A stretch of 38,898 nt of DNA from Draconibacterium orientale (GTDB lineage Bacteria; Bacteroidota; Bacteroidia; Bacteroidales; DYQJ01), in contig DYQJ01000001.1 in NCBI GenBank assembly GCA_020719345.1, positions 5,621 to 44,518 on the forward strand. The letters are read 5' to 3'. The translations under genes were made by a program, and so were the position numbers. This document shows positions 7,547-15,273 of the stretch, one piece after another (position 1 is the first letter of the stretch; every line of letters begins with the position of its first letter). The notes under the pieces are model-generated. The model did no database searches. It was given only the letters and a program-made list of their open reading frames with translations, and was not told the origin of the DNA.

Positions 7547-8848
7547 TTATTTTTGTATTCGCAATCCTACTATTGTGATGTCATCTCGTTGGTCCGAGTT
7601 TTGCATGTGATTATTAAGCTCTTGCTGTATTAATATTTTCTGTTCTGACATTTTTTTAGTTTTTATCGTATTTAAAAAGTTGATAAATCTCTTCTTTGTA
7701 TAATTTTTGCGAAGGTCATTGCATTGGTCAGCAAATCCATCTGTAGCCAGATAGATGACATCATTTTTCTTTAAAATCCGTTTTGTATCTTCAAAAGATA
7801 ATTCACTTTTAGCAGCTGAGCGTCCTCCTAATGTTTTTCTTACCCCTTTCAATATTTCTAATTCTTTGTCGTCAGTGGATAGAAACAAATCCATCTTAGC
7901 TCCGGCAAAAGTTAATATTGTAGTGTCATTTCCTCCTCGTTCGAAGCGACAGAGTGCCAAATCCATTCCATCATTATTATGAGATTGATATTGCTTTAAG
8001 GTCTCTATCAGTTCTTGATTTAAAATTTCTAATATTCTATCAGGGTGATATTCTTTCCGTAAATATATTATTTCATCTAAAATTTTACCTCCTATCATCG
8101 TAATAAGCGCCGCCGGTACTCCATGACCTGTACAATCTGCTACTGCAAAAAAGAGTTTTTCCTTTTCTTTTCCTACTTTCTTAGGTGAAAACCAGTAGAA
8201 ATCGCCGGATATTATATCACGAGGCAAATAATAAATAAAACACTCAAAGAAATTATTTATCAAACTTTCATCCGGCAAAATGGCATCTTGAATAGTTTTA
8301 GCGTATTCCACGCTGGCTTGAAATCGCTGATTTTGCATCTCTAATAGTTCGCTTTTAACTTCCAATTCTTTCTTTTGAATCTGAATAGATAGATTTGCCT
8401 TCTGCAACAAATTAAGTGTCAGACGATGAATATAATTATTGGCACTTAATAACTCATTAAAATCTAATATCTTATAATTGTTACTCGGAAATTTTACAAG
8501 TATTGGTTTATATTGCCATTTCTTTTCGGATGCCAACTCTGAGGCTTCTGTAATTCCTATATTGCTCTCTATTATTAAATATTCCTCCAGATATTCTTCG
8601 GCTAACATGAAGCTTACATTTCGTTTTGCAAACAGCTCAAAGGAATACTGTTTAGACATCAAATCCAAAAATCGTATTTTTGAAATAAACATCTCAAAAC
8701 CACCGTTCTTGGTTACCATTACCCCTGGTATCTCTGGATTTTTGGTAAAAATAACACTCAACTTTTCTATTGCCTCATTTAGTTCTATCTTTTCTTCCGA
8801 CAAATTCAATTCAGACACCGAACTATTGATATTCAAATATACTTGCAT
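7547..8848 (-). CDS. SpoIIE-type PP2C protein phosphatase with N-terminal CBS-like sensory region
   Basis: 433 residues from the ATG at 8848; a TTG five codons upstream is less likely. The N-terminal 140 or so residues have the look of a CBS-pair variant: P-G-V-M-V-T-K-N-G-G, then a F-L-D-L-M-S ... E-L-F-A-K-R block, a Y-K-P-I-L-V strand and L-D-F-N-E-L-L (family assignment moderate). A coiled-coil linker (about 150-190) leads to a SpoIIE/PP2C domain with I-S-G-D-F-Y-W, A-D-C-T-G-H-G, A-T-D-G and a terminal R-D-D-I-T-I, so the metal site is intact. Its catalytic domain resembles that of the large membrane sensor at 465-3806, but this protein is soluble. It may dephosphorylate a STAS-type partner in a partner-switching pathway (inference); no such partner is in the window. 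Confidence 0.88.
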   Translation of the reverse strand: MQVYLNINSSVSELNLSEEKIELNEAIEKLSVIFTKNPEIPGVMVTKNGGFEMFISKIRFLDLMSKQYSFELFAKRNVSFMLAEEYLEEYLIIESNIGITEASELASEKKWQYKPILVKFPSNNYKILDFNELLSANNYIHRLTLNLLQKANLSIQIQKKELEVKSELLEMQNQRFQASVEYAKTIQDAILPDESLINNFFECFIYYLPRDIISGDFYWFSPKKVGKEKEKLFFAVADCTGHGVPAALITMIGGKILDEIIYLRKEYHPDRILEILNQELIETLKQYQSHNNDGMDLALCRFERGGNDTTILTFAGAKMDLFLSTDDKELEILKGVRKTLGGRSAAKSELSFEDTKRILKKNDVIYLATDGFADQCNDLRKNYTKKRFINFLNTIKTKKMSEQKILIQQELNNHMQNSDQRDDITIVGLRIQK

Positions 8849-8860
8849 AATTTTTTTATG

Positions 8861-8868
8861 CAAATATA
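8861..8868 (-). promoter_or_regulatory. Possible -7 box before the soluble SpoIIE phosphatase
   Basis: CAAATATA on the + strand is TATATTTG on the - strand, an exact TAnnTTTG match. It lies 13 bases upstream of the ATG at 8848. No -33 TTG is seen at the expected spacing, and the implied leader is very short. Confidence 0.35.
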
Positions 8869-8928
8869 TTGTTATTTTATCTGTTATGCGTTAATTGTAT
8901 TTTAATTAAATATTAATTTTAAAATAAA

Positions 8929-9348
8929 CTAAAGTTCTACAATTCCTTTGTCTGAATAGTATTGTCCAAAGGTTTTGTCGCTTATTTTAATGTGATTCAA
9001 TAACCATTCTTTTAAAAAATTCATAACATCATAGCTAAGAGTAACGCTTCCGTTTTTGTATTCGGAGAAAAATAAAGAGACTTTTTGCACGAAATTTTGA
9101 TGTTCTACGATATGCTCCGGCGACTGCGGATATTTGTATTTATCAAAATATTTCTCTTCTGTTCCAAAATGATAGCCCGTATAATCTATCATTTTCTCCA
9201 AAATATCTTTAATCACAGCGTCTGCTTTTGCCTCAGTAAAAGCTGCATACAGCTCGTTTATTATTCCCACAAGATTTTGATGTTGTCCATCAATTTCTTG
9301 ATAACCAACCGAATATAAGTTGCTCCACTTAATAAGTTCTTTCTTCAT
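8929..9348 (-). CDS. Bacteriohemerythrin
   Basis: 139 residues with the full set of hemerythrin di-iron ligands: H23 (D-G-Q-H), H60 and E64 (HxxxE), H79 and H83 (HxxxH), H119 and D124 (HxxxxD). The start region W-S-N-L-Y-S-V-G-Y-Q-E-I-D is also typical. The single-domain cytoplasmic protein binds O2 reversibly at a non-haem di-iron centre and is thought to store, deliver or sense oxygen in microaerophilic or anaerobic bacteria. It follows guanine deaminase by 18 bases on the same strand, so the two may be co-transcribed; no functional link is known. Confidence 0.95.
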   Translation of the reverse strand: MKKELIKWSNLYSVGYQEIDGQHQNLVGIINELYAAFTEAKADAVIKDILEKMIDYTGYHFGTEEKYFDKYKYPQSPEHIVEHQNFVQKVSLFFSEYKNGSVTLSYDVMNFLKEWLLNHIKISDKTFGQYYSDKGIVEL

Positions 9349-9366
9349 GTCAAATATAAATTTTAA

Positions 9367-9840
9367 TTAATATTCTATTTTATCTGTTTTTTCGTTCCAC
9401 ATTTGAAAAGCAATAATAGCTTCATCTCTCATTACTTGAATAGTTTTGATATTTCTTTTGTCTATCGGTTTTTCAATTTCTTCGTAAATAAACGAGTCGT
9501 CAAACCCAATGTTTTTAGCATCTGCTTTATTGTTAGCGAAATATATTTTATCTAATCTAGCCCAGTATATTGCTCCGAGACACATTGGACATGGCTCGCA
9601 CGAGGTGTATATTTCGCAACCACTCAGGTCAAAGGTCTCTAATATTCGGCATGCTTCTCTGATTGTATTGACCTCTGCATGCGCTGTCGGGTCGTTGTTC
9701 TTGGTTACGCTGTTGGAGTTTGCTGCTATAATTTTTCCGTTCTTGACAATAACTGCTCCAAAAGGTCCTCCTCCACTTTGAACACTATTTACAGACAAAT
9801 CAATTGCCTTTTGCATGTAATCGCTGTTAAAATTTTCCAT
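9367..9840 (-). CDS. guaD: Guanine deaminase (cytidine/deoxycytidylate deaminase superfamily)
   Basis: 157 residues. The zinc-deaminase motifs are H54-A-E56 and P83-C84-P-M-C87, with H54, C84 and C87 as zinc ligands and E56 as proton shuttle. Throughout its length it follows the Bacillus subtilis GuaD pattern: G-G-P-F-G-A-V-I-V-K, N-D-P-T-A-H-A-E-V, S-C-E-P-C-P-M-C-L-G-A-I-Y-W-A-R, G-F-D-D-S-F-I-Y and a C-terminal E-Y. That tail separates guanine deaminases from TadA-type tRNA deaminases. The reaction is guanine to xanthine plus ammonia, in purine salvage or nitrogen scavenging. It is divergent from the rplM operon. Confidence 0.88.
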   Translation of the reverse strand: MENFNSDYMQKAIDLSVNSVQSGGGPFGAVIVKNGKIIAANSNSVTKNNDPTAHAEVNTIREACRILETFDLSGCEIYTSCEPCPMCLGAIYWARLDKIYFANNKADAKNIGFDDSFIYEEIEKPIDKRNIKTIQVMRDEAIIAFQMWNEKTDKIEY

Positions 9841-9927
9841 AAGAATAAGATATTAGGGTAAAAAAATCGTGTAAAGATATTAAAAAAAATAAAAAGATAA
9901 AATAAAATAAAAAAAAATGAAAATTAA

Positions 9928-9957
9928 TTGCATATTAAAAAAAATATTATACCTTTG
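9928..9957 (+). promoter_or_regulatory. Promoter of the rplM-rpsI-rpsB-tsf operon
   Basis: TTG at 9928-9930, a 19-base spacer and TACCTTTG at 9950-9957, then CGG. Both boxes fit the Bacteroidota housekeeping consensus. It lies about 53 bases before the GTG of rplM, and downstream of an ATG at 9917 that would otherwise give a longer reading frame. Confidence 0.8.
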
Positions 9958-10009
9958 CGGTCACAAATATTTTTTAAGAAGAATTATTAAATTATTAAAA
10001 CAAAGTAAA

Positions 10010-10465
10010 GTGGACACTTTAAGTTATAAAACAGTATCGGCAAACAAGGCTACGGTAGTAAAGGAGTGGATTTTGGTGGATGCTGAGGATCAAATCTTGG
10101 GTCGCATGTCTTCTAAGATAGCAAAAATTCTTAGGGGCAAGCACAAAGCAGGTTTTACTCCTCACGTTGATTGTGGAGATAACGTAGTAATAATCAATGC
10201 AGCTAAGGTACGTATGACCGGCAAGAAGTTTGCGGATCGCAAACGAATTCGTCACTCGGGTTATCCTGGCGGACAAAAAATTACTAATGCGAAAGAGGTT
10301 ATCAAGCAACATCCTACCCGAGTGGTAGAAATGGCTATCAGTAGAATGCTTCCAAAAAACAGATTGGGAAGTGCTTTGTTCAGAAATCTTTATGTTTATG
10401 AGGGAGTCGAGCATGAGCAAGTAGCTCAACAACCGCGCACAATTAATTTAAACGAAATTAAGTAA
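10010..10465 (+). CDS. rplM: 50S ribosomal protein L13
   Basis: 151 residues from a GTG at 10010, matching the usual Bacteroidota N-terminus (M-D-T-L-S-Y-K-T). Recognised by D-A-E-D-Q-I-L-G-R, T-P-H-V-D-C-G-D-N-V-V-I-I-N-A, G-Y-P-G-G-Q, M-L-P-K-N-R-L-G and N-L-Y-V-Y-E-G-V-E-H. It is an early-assembling large-subunit protein contacting 23S rRNA. An in-frame ATG at 9917 is rejected because it lies upstream of the promoter and adds a lysine/leucine-rich tail foreign to the family. It heads the operon, with one base between its stop and the ATG of rpsI. Confidence 0.97.
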   Translation: MDTLSYKTVSANKATVVKEWILVDAEDQILGRMSSKIAKILRGKHKAGFTPHVDCGDNVVIINAAKVRMTGKKFADRKRIRHSGYPGGQKITNAKEVIKQHPTRVVEMAISRMLPKNRLGSALFRNLYVYEGVEHEQVAQQPRTINLNEIK

Positions 10466-10466
10466 T

Positions 10467-10853
10467 ATGGAAGTAGTTAATTCGATTGGTAGAAGAAAAA
10501 CTGCTGTAGCCAGAGTTTATATTAGAGAAGGAAAGGGAAATATAGTTATCAATAAGCGCGACTACAAGGCGTATTTTCCGGTACCGCAGTTACAGTACGT
10601 AGTAACACAGCCATTGGCTACGCTTAATGCCTTAGAAAAGTATGACATAAAAGTAAACTTAGATGGAGGAGGAATAAAAGGTCAGGCAGAGGCACTAAGA
10701 ATGGCAATAGCAAGAGCATTAATAAAAATTAATGCAGAGGACAGATCATCTTTAAAGAAGAACGGCTTTTTAACTCGTGACCCACGTGAGGTGGAACGCA
10801 AGAAACCGGGTCGTCCTAAAGCACGTAAAAGGTTTCAATTTAGTAAACGTTAG
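10467..10853 (+). CDS. rpsI: 30S ribosomal protein S9
   Basis: 128 residues, the normal length. Typical blocks are I-G-R-R-K-T-A-V-A-R-V, N-K-R-D-Y-K-A-Y-F, D-G-G-G-I-K-G-Q-A-E-A-L-R-M-A-I-A-R-A-L and the basic tail K-A-R-K-R-F-Q-F-S-K-R, whose terminal K-R reaches the decoding-centre tRNA. It is the second gene of the L13-S9-S2-EF-Ts operon. A 104-base gap with strong RNA structure separates it from rpsB. Confidence 0.98.
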   Translation: MEVVNSIGRRKTAVARVYIREGKGNIVINKRDYKAYFPVPQLQYVVTQPLATLNALEKYDIKVNLDGGGIKGQAEALRMAIARALIKINAEDRSSLKKNGFLTRDPREVERKKPGRPKARKRFQFSKR

Positions 10854-10857
10854 AGGT

Positions 10858-10930
10858 TGTTTAGTATCTAAATTGCTTAGACTACTCGCTGCTTATCAAA
10901 GTCGGGTGCTACTAAGTGATTGCCTAAACA
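10858..10930 (+). ncRNA. Structured rpsB leader (candidate r-protein autoregulatory element)
   Basis: In the rpsI-rpsB gap the transcript can fold into a long hairpin. The outer stem TGTTTAG (10858-10864) pairs with CTAAACA (10924-10930). An inner 10-bp stem, AATTGCTTAG (10871-10880) with CTAAGTGATT (10912-10921), has two G-U pairs. Inside it ACTCG (10884-10888) pairs with CGGGT (10903-10907). No U-run follows, so it does not look like a terminator. S2 of other bacteria represses its own rpsB-tsf message through the leader; the same role here is inference. Confidence 0.5.
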
Positions 10931-10957
10931 GAATGTAAACAATTAAAAAGAATTAAA

Positions 10958-11764
10958 ATGTCTAAATTATCATTTCAAGAGTTATTAGATGCCGGTGTAC
11001 ACTTCGGTCATCTAAAAAGAAAGTGGAATCCTGCCATGGCACCGTATATTTACATGGAGAAGAACGGGATTCATATTATAGATTTGCACAAGACAATAGT
11101 AAAGATGGACGAAGCTGCTGCTGCACTAAAACAGATAGCAAAATCAGGGAGACGCATATTGTTTGTCGCAACCAAGAAACAAGCCAAAGAAATAGTTTCC
11201 GAAAAAGTTAAATCAGTGGGAATGCCATACATCACCGAGCGCTGGTCTGGAGGTATGCTCACAAATTTCCCTACTGTTAGAAAGGCTATCAAAAAGATGG
11301 CTACCATAGATAAGATGGGCGTAAATGGGACCCTTGACACTTTGTCAAAGCGTGAACGTTTGCAAGTATCACGTGAACGAGATAAATTAGAGAAGAACTT
11401 AGGCAGTATCGCCGATTTGACTCGTATTCCAGCCGCTATCTTTGTCGTAGATGTTATGAAAGAAAAAATTGCTGTCCGCGAAGCACAAAAATTACATATC
11501 CCCGTTTTTGGTATAGTAGATACTAACTCTAATCCGGAAATTGACTTTATGATACCTGCTAATGACGATGCTACCAAATCTATTTCTCTTATAGTAGATT
11601 ACATGACAAAAGCAGTAGCAGAAGGTCTTGCCGAGAGAAAAGCCGAGAAAGAGAAGGAAGATACCGAACAACAAACCGAAATGAGAGCTCCGAAAAAGAG
11701 CTTACAACGAGGACAAGGAAGAGCAAGAAAAAATGCTCAAATAGAGAGAGTTGACGAAGACTAA
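10958..11764 (+). CDS. rpsB: 30S ribosomal protein S2
   Basis: 268 residues. Family blocks: L-L-D-A-G-V-H-F-G-H, W-N-P-A-M-A-P-Y-I-Y, I-H-I-I-D-L-H-K-T, R-W-S-G-G-M-L-T-N-F, and the C-terminal F-G-I-V-D-T-N-S-N-P. The last 40 or so residues form a charged K/E/R-rich tail, as in many Bacteroidota. S2 joins late in small-subunit assembly and holds S1 in those bacteria that have it. It is followed by tsf after 36 bases, and a structured leader precedes it. Confidence 0.98.
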   Translation: MSKLSFQELLDAGVHFGHLKRKWNPAMAPYIYMEKNGIHIIDLHKTIVKMDEAAAALKQIAKSGRRILFVATKKQAKEIVSEKVKSVGMPYITERWSGGMLTNFPTVRKAIKKMATIDKMGVNGTLDTLSKRERLQVSRERDKLEKNLGSIADLTRIPAAIFVVDVMKEKIAVREAQKLHIPVFGIVDTNSNPEIDFMIPANDDATKSISLIVDYMTKAVAEGLAERKAEKEKEDTEQQTEMRAPKKSLQRGQGRARKNAQIERVDED

Positions 11765-11800
11765 TTTTAATAATAATAATTCTAAAAAATATATAATAAA

Positions 11801-12628
11801 ATGACACAAGTAAAAGCAGCCGATGTTGCTAAATTGAGAAATATTACCGGCTCAGGAATGATGGATTGCAAAAAGGCATTGGAAGAAAGTGATGGCGACT
11901 TTAATCTCGCTATTGATATTCTTAGAAAGAAAGGACAAAAAGTTGCGAACACCCGCGCAGACCGAGAGTCTACTGAGGGCGCAGTAATAGCTAAAGCTTC
12001 TGATGACGAAAAATTTGTTGCTCTTGTTACTTTAAATTGCGAAACAGATTTCGTAGCTAAGAATGTTGACTTCGTTGCGTTTGCCGAATCAATTTTAGAT
12101 GTAGCAGTTCAAAATAGACCTGCCGACATTGACGAACTACGTAATTTGAAAATTGGAGATATTACTATTCAAGAGGAAATTATTAACAAGACGGGAGTTA
12201 CCGGAGAAAAATTGGGCTTGTCGTACTATGCAAAAATAGAAGCAGAGTATGTTATAGCTTATATTCACCCAGGAAACAGAGTTTGCTCTATCGCCGGCTT
12301 TAATAAAATTATTCCACGCGAAGCAGCTAAAGATATCGTTATGCAAATAGCCGCTATGTCACCTGTCGCAATAGACAAAACAGACGTAAGTCCGGAAGTA
12401 GTAGCCAAAGAATTGGAAATAGGTAAAGAACTCGCTATTAACGAAGGTAAAGACGAAAAAATGGCAGAAAACATTGCTAAAGGACGTCTTGCTAAGTTCT
12501 ATAAAGAGTCAACTTTATTGAATCAACAATTCATTAAGGATAACAAAATAACCGTAGGCGAATATCTGGCAACTGTGGACAAACAAGTAAAAGTAACAGC
12601 CATTGCAAGATACTCTTTGAGTATTTAG
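11801..12628 (+). CDS. tsf: Elongation factor Ts
   Basis: 275 residues. The N-terminal UBA-like domain has V-A-K-L-R-N-I-T-G-S-G-M-M-D-C-K-K-A-L. The core shows the E-T-D-F-V-A-K-N motif that contacts EF-Tu, and the H-P-G-N-R-V region of the dimerisation/core subdomain. It is the guanine-nucleotide exchange factor of EF-Tu and the last gene of the ribosomal operon. A strong hairpin terminator starts 22 bases after its stop. Confidence 0.98.
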   Translation: MTQVKAADVAKLRNITGSGMMDCKKALEESDGDFNLAIDILRKKGQKVANTRADRESTEGAVIAKASDDEKFVALVTLNCETDFVAKNVDFVAFAESILDVAVQNRPADIDELRNLKIGDITIQEEIINKTGVTGEKLGLSYYAKIEAEYVIAYIHPGNRVCSIAGFNKIIPREAAKDIVMQIAAMSPVAIDKTDVSPEVVAKELEIGKELAINEGKDEKMAENIAKGRLAKFYKESTLLNQQFIKDNKITVGEYLATVDKQVKVTAIARYSLSI

Positions 12629-12650
12629 TAGCAATTAAATATTTTTTATA

Positions 12651-12681
12651 ATAGATAACCTTTTAGGTTATCTATTTTTTT
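12651..12681 (+). terminator. Rho-independent terminator of the rplM-tsf operon
   Basis: A perfect 10-bp stem ATAGATAACC (12651-12660) / GGTTATCTAT (12666-12675) with loop TTTTA, followed by a run of T to 12681. It separates tsf from the convergent SUMF1 gene. A short palindrome AACTTTCCAAAGTT at 12705-12718, just beyond, resembles one arm of the hairpin at 22452-22484. Confidence 0.9.
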
Positions 12682-12755
12682 ATACTAAAAACGGTTTATT
12701 ATTTAACTTTCCAAAGTTGTAGTTACATAATAATAAAAGTTTAAATTTATAACAT

Positions 12756-13532
12756 TCAATCATGTACCACTCTAAAACCGATGACGATGCTGTTAGTTCG
12801 CGGATTTTCGGCGCGGCGAATCTCGGCAGATATACTCTCGGATTTGCTGTACCAATTTGCACCACGATGCACTTTCATGAGTCCTCTCTCAGCTCCCTGC
12901 GGATTCTTCTTCGGCGACTTTTGATAGTAATCTTTTGAGTACCAGTCCAAGCACCACTCCGACATGTTTCCATAAATATCATAAACTCCCAAAACATTGG
13001 GTTGTTTACTGCCAACTCTATGCGGATGCGCTTCCGAATTATCTCTATAAATCACATAGTTATCTATTTCTTTGAACTCATTTTTTTTATAAATCCCCTC
13101 TTTTGCTACATATTCCCACTCGGCTTCCGTAGGCAAACGTCCACCTTTCCATTTGCAATACGCCGATGCACCGTACCAATTTACATGGGTGACAGGATAA
13201 TTTTCATACCCGACCTCAACTTTATAAATACTATCTTTATAGATGCGGCAACGAAGGTCGCGCCATGTATCCGAAAGCGAAATCCAATAACTGTCATGCT
13301 CTATTTGATTATCATACAAATTTAGAAACGCGGCAAATTCATTATTTGTGACTTCATATCGTGAAATATAAAAACTTTTTAGCTTTACTAAATGTTTATC
13401 AGCATCTTCTGATGATTTGTCTCTGCCCATAAAAAAAGTTCCGCCCTCAATATAAACATAATTTGTGTCTTGTGAACTTGCCAAAATAACAGCGAAAAAA
13501 AATAAATAAAATATTATAATTAATTTTTTCAT
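12756..13532 (-). CDS. Exported SUMF1 / formylglycine-generating-enzyme-fold protein
   Basis: 258 residues with a signal peptide (about 1-20, hydrophobic and ending A-S-S-Q). It has the whole FGE-sulfatase domain: Y-I-E-G-G-T-F-F-M-G, the E-V-T-N-N-E-F-A-A-F block, P-V-T-H-V-N-W-Y-G-A-S-A-Y-C-K-W, R-L-P-T-E-A-E-W-E-Y, G-N-M-S-E-W-C, H-R-G-A-N-W and G-F-R-V-V. In Bacteroidota this fold is widespread in exported proteins, including GldJ and GldK of the gliding/type IX machinery, where it is structural rather than catalytic. There is no lipobox Cys at the expected place, so it is probably periplasmic or secreted. The partner is unknown. It stands alone between two rightward units. Confidence 0.88.
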   Translation of the reverse strand: MKKLIIIFYLFFFAVILASSQDTNYVYIEGGTFFMGRDKSSEDADKHLVKLKSFYISRYEVTNNEFAAFLNLYDNQIEHDSYWISLSDTWRDLRCRIYKDSIYKVEVGYENYPVTHVNWYGASAYCKWKGGRLPTEAEWEYVAKEGIYKKNEFKEIDNYVIYRDNSEAHPHRVGSKQPNVLGVYDIYGNMSEWCLDWYSKDYYQKSPKKNPQGAERGLMKVHRGANWYSKSESISAEIRRAENPRTNSIVIGFRVVHD

Positions 13533-13631
13533 TTTTTCATTTTTTTTTCTTAAAATTGTTTTTTATTTTATAATAGTTTCGCAATAATAAAAAATATATA
13601 CCACAAAATTACATTTTAATATCTAATTTTT

Positions 13632-14369
13632 ATGAAAGTATTAGGAATAGACGTAGGCGGTTCTGGAGTAAAAGGAGCTATCGTAAATTTAGAGACCGGA
13701 GTCCTTGAAACAGAACGACATAGAATAGAGACCCCGCAGCCGGCAACTCCGGAAGCATTAGCGCAAACAATAGCAAAAATTGCAAGACATTTTGACTGGA
13801 ACAACAAAATAGGCATAGGTTTTCCTGCATTAGTTCAAAATGGCGTGATAAAAACTGCTACTAATATAGATAAATCTTGTATAAATGTTGATTTTGAACG
13901 TCTTGTAACGAAGATGACTAATTGTCCGGCAAAAGTCCTTAACGATGCCGATGCGGCAGCGATGGCAGAAGTCAAATTTGGAAACGGGAAAAATGTGTCC
14001 GGATTAATTTTTACGGTCACAATAGGGACTGGAGTAGGAACGGCACTATTTTTTAATCAAAAATTAATTCCTAACATAGAATTAGGACACGTTTATATGC
14101 CAAACGGAAAATGGGTAGAAAAATATTTATCTGACGCTACCCGAAAAAATGAAGAACTATCTTGGGAAGAATGGACTGCACGTTTTAACAAATATGTAGA
14201 ATATATAACTCTTTTACTTAGTCCGCAGCTTATAATTCTTGGCGGAGGAGTAAGTAAAAAATATAAGAAGTTTGAAAAATATTTGCCCAAAGAAGGAATA
14301 CTTAAACCGGCGATGTTACTTAATGAGGCAGGTATTATTGGTGCAGCTTATTATACGGCTGAAAATTAA
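13632..14369 (+). CDS. ppgK: Polyphosphate glucokinase (ROK family)
   Basis: 245 residues. It has the ROK phosphate loop G-I-D-V-G-G-S-G (5-12), the T-P-Q-P-A-T-P segment (34-40) shared with actinobacterial polyphosphate glucokinases, catalytic D105 in L-N-D-A-D-A-A-A, and the second phosphate loop T-I-G-T-G-V-G-T-A (130-138). There is no ROK zinc-binding CXCGXXGC motif, as expected for PPGK. It phosphorylates glucose using polyphosphate, and in some members ATP. The next gene follows after 11 bases, so they are probably co-transcribed. Confidence 0.88.
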   Translation: MKVLGIDVGGSGVKGAIVNLETGVLETERHRIETPQPATPEALAQTIAKIARHFDWNNKIGIGFPALVQNGVIKTATNIDKSCINVDFERLVTKMTNCPAKVLNDADAAAMAEVKFGNGKNVSGLIFTVTIGTGVGTALFFNQKLIPNIELGHVYMPNGKWVEKYLSDATRKNEELSWEEWTARFNKYVEYITLLLSPQLIILGGGVSKKYKKFEKYLPKEGILKPAMLLNEAGIIGAAYYTAEN

Positions 14370-14380
14370 TCTTTTAAAAA

Positions 14381-15238
14381 ATGAGTGAATATATCAATTG
14401 TAATGGAGAATACTGTAGAGCCGAAGAAAATGCCATCTCGGTGTATAACAGAGCTTTTAAATATGGTGATGCATTGTTTGAAACTATGTTCGCCTCCGGT
14501 AGTGAAATTCCGTTATATAACGAGCATATAAAAAGATTGGTCAAATCTATGATGGTCTTGAAAATGGAAATACCGGTAAAGCTAAGTTTAGAAGCAAAGG
14601 TACTGCAACAAGAAATAACTCGTCTGCTCACAAAAAATAAATTTTTTACCTCCTCCAAAGTGAGATTAACAGTTTTCAGACAAGATGGCGGCAATTATGT
14701 GCCGACAACCAATAATGTCTCGTATATTGTAGAAACAGAAAAATTGGCTATTGCTAACTTTGAGGTCTTAAAATCGGGATTAAAAATAGATGTTTTTACC
14801 GAAATCAAAAAACCAATAAATATTTTTGCTAATATGAAGACCGCAAATTCGCTTCTCTACGTGATGGCAGGAATATATCAACAAAAGAAAAATCTTGACG
14901 AGGTAATTATATTGAATCAAAATAATAATATCTGTGAAAGCGTTACTTCTAATGTATTTGTTGTCAAAGCTGATAAAATTTATACGCCCGCGCTCAGCGA
15001 AGGGTGTATTGAGGGAGTAATGAGACAAGCAATACTCCAGCTTGCAAAAGAAAACAACATGGAAATAATAGAGAACACGCTATTAACAACTGACAATTTG
15101 CTACAAGCCGATGAAATATTTTTAACCAATGCAGTGCAAGGGATCCGTTGGGTCGCCGCATTCCAAAACCGCCGATATTTTAATAAAATATCCAAATATT
15201 TAACCTTCTTGTTAAACAATAAATATCTAAATATCTGA
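14381..15238 (+). CDS. Class-IV PLP aminotransferase fold protein (aminodeoxychorismate lyase-like)
   Basis: 285 residues of fold-type IV PLP enzyme. K153 in N-M-K-T-A-N-S is the expected Schiff-base lysine. E186 and S-V-T-S-N-V-F (187-193) form the cofactor site, and G-V-M-R-Q (212-216) the phosphate-binding turn. The family covers branched-chain and D-amino-acid aminotransferases and 4-amino-4-deoxychorismate lyase (PabC). The short length and Y-G-D-A-L-F-E-T near the start favour a PabC-like protein, but substrate specificity cannot be settled from motifs. It lies 11 bases after ppgK and 35 before the ABC transporter. Confidence 0.82.
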   Translation: MSEYINCNGEYCRAEENAISVYNRAFKYGDALFETMFASGSEIPLYNEHIKRLVKSMMVLKMEIPVKLSLEAKVLQQEITRLLTKNKFFTSSKVRLTVFRQDGGNYVPTTNNVSYIVETEKLAIANFEVLKSGLKIDVFTEIKKPINIFANMKTANSLLYVMAGIYQQKKNLDEVIILNQNNNICESVTSNVFVVKADKIYTPALSEGCIEGVMRQAILQLAKENNMEIIENTLLTTDNLLQADEIFLTNAVQGIRWVAAFQNRRYFNKISKYLTFLLNNKYLNI

Positions 15239-15273
15239 TTTTTAACTATTTGTAAAATATAATATTTCTAAAA

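Noticed and set aside
9351-9358. CAAATATA as a -7 box for the hemerythrin gene
   Set aside because: It lies only 2 bases from the ATG, so transcription would start inside the gene.
10854-10957. The rpsI-rpsB gap as a terminator
   Set aside because: The hairpins are not followed by a T-run, and rpsB and tsf lack another promoter with a TAnnTTTG box in the gap.
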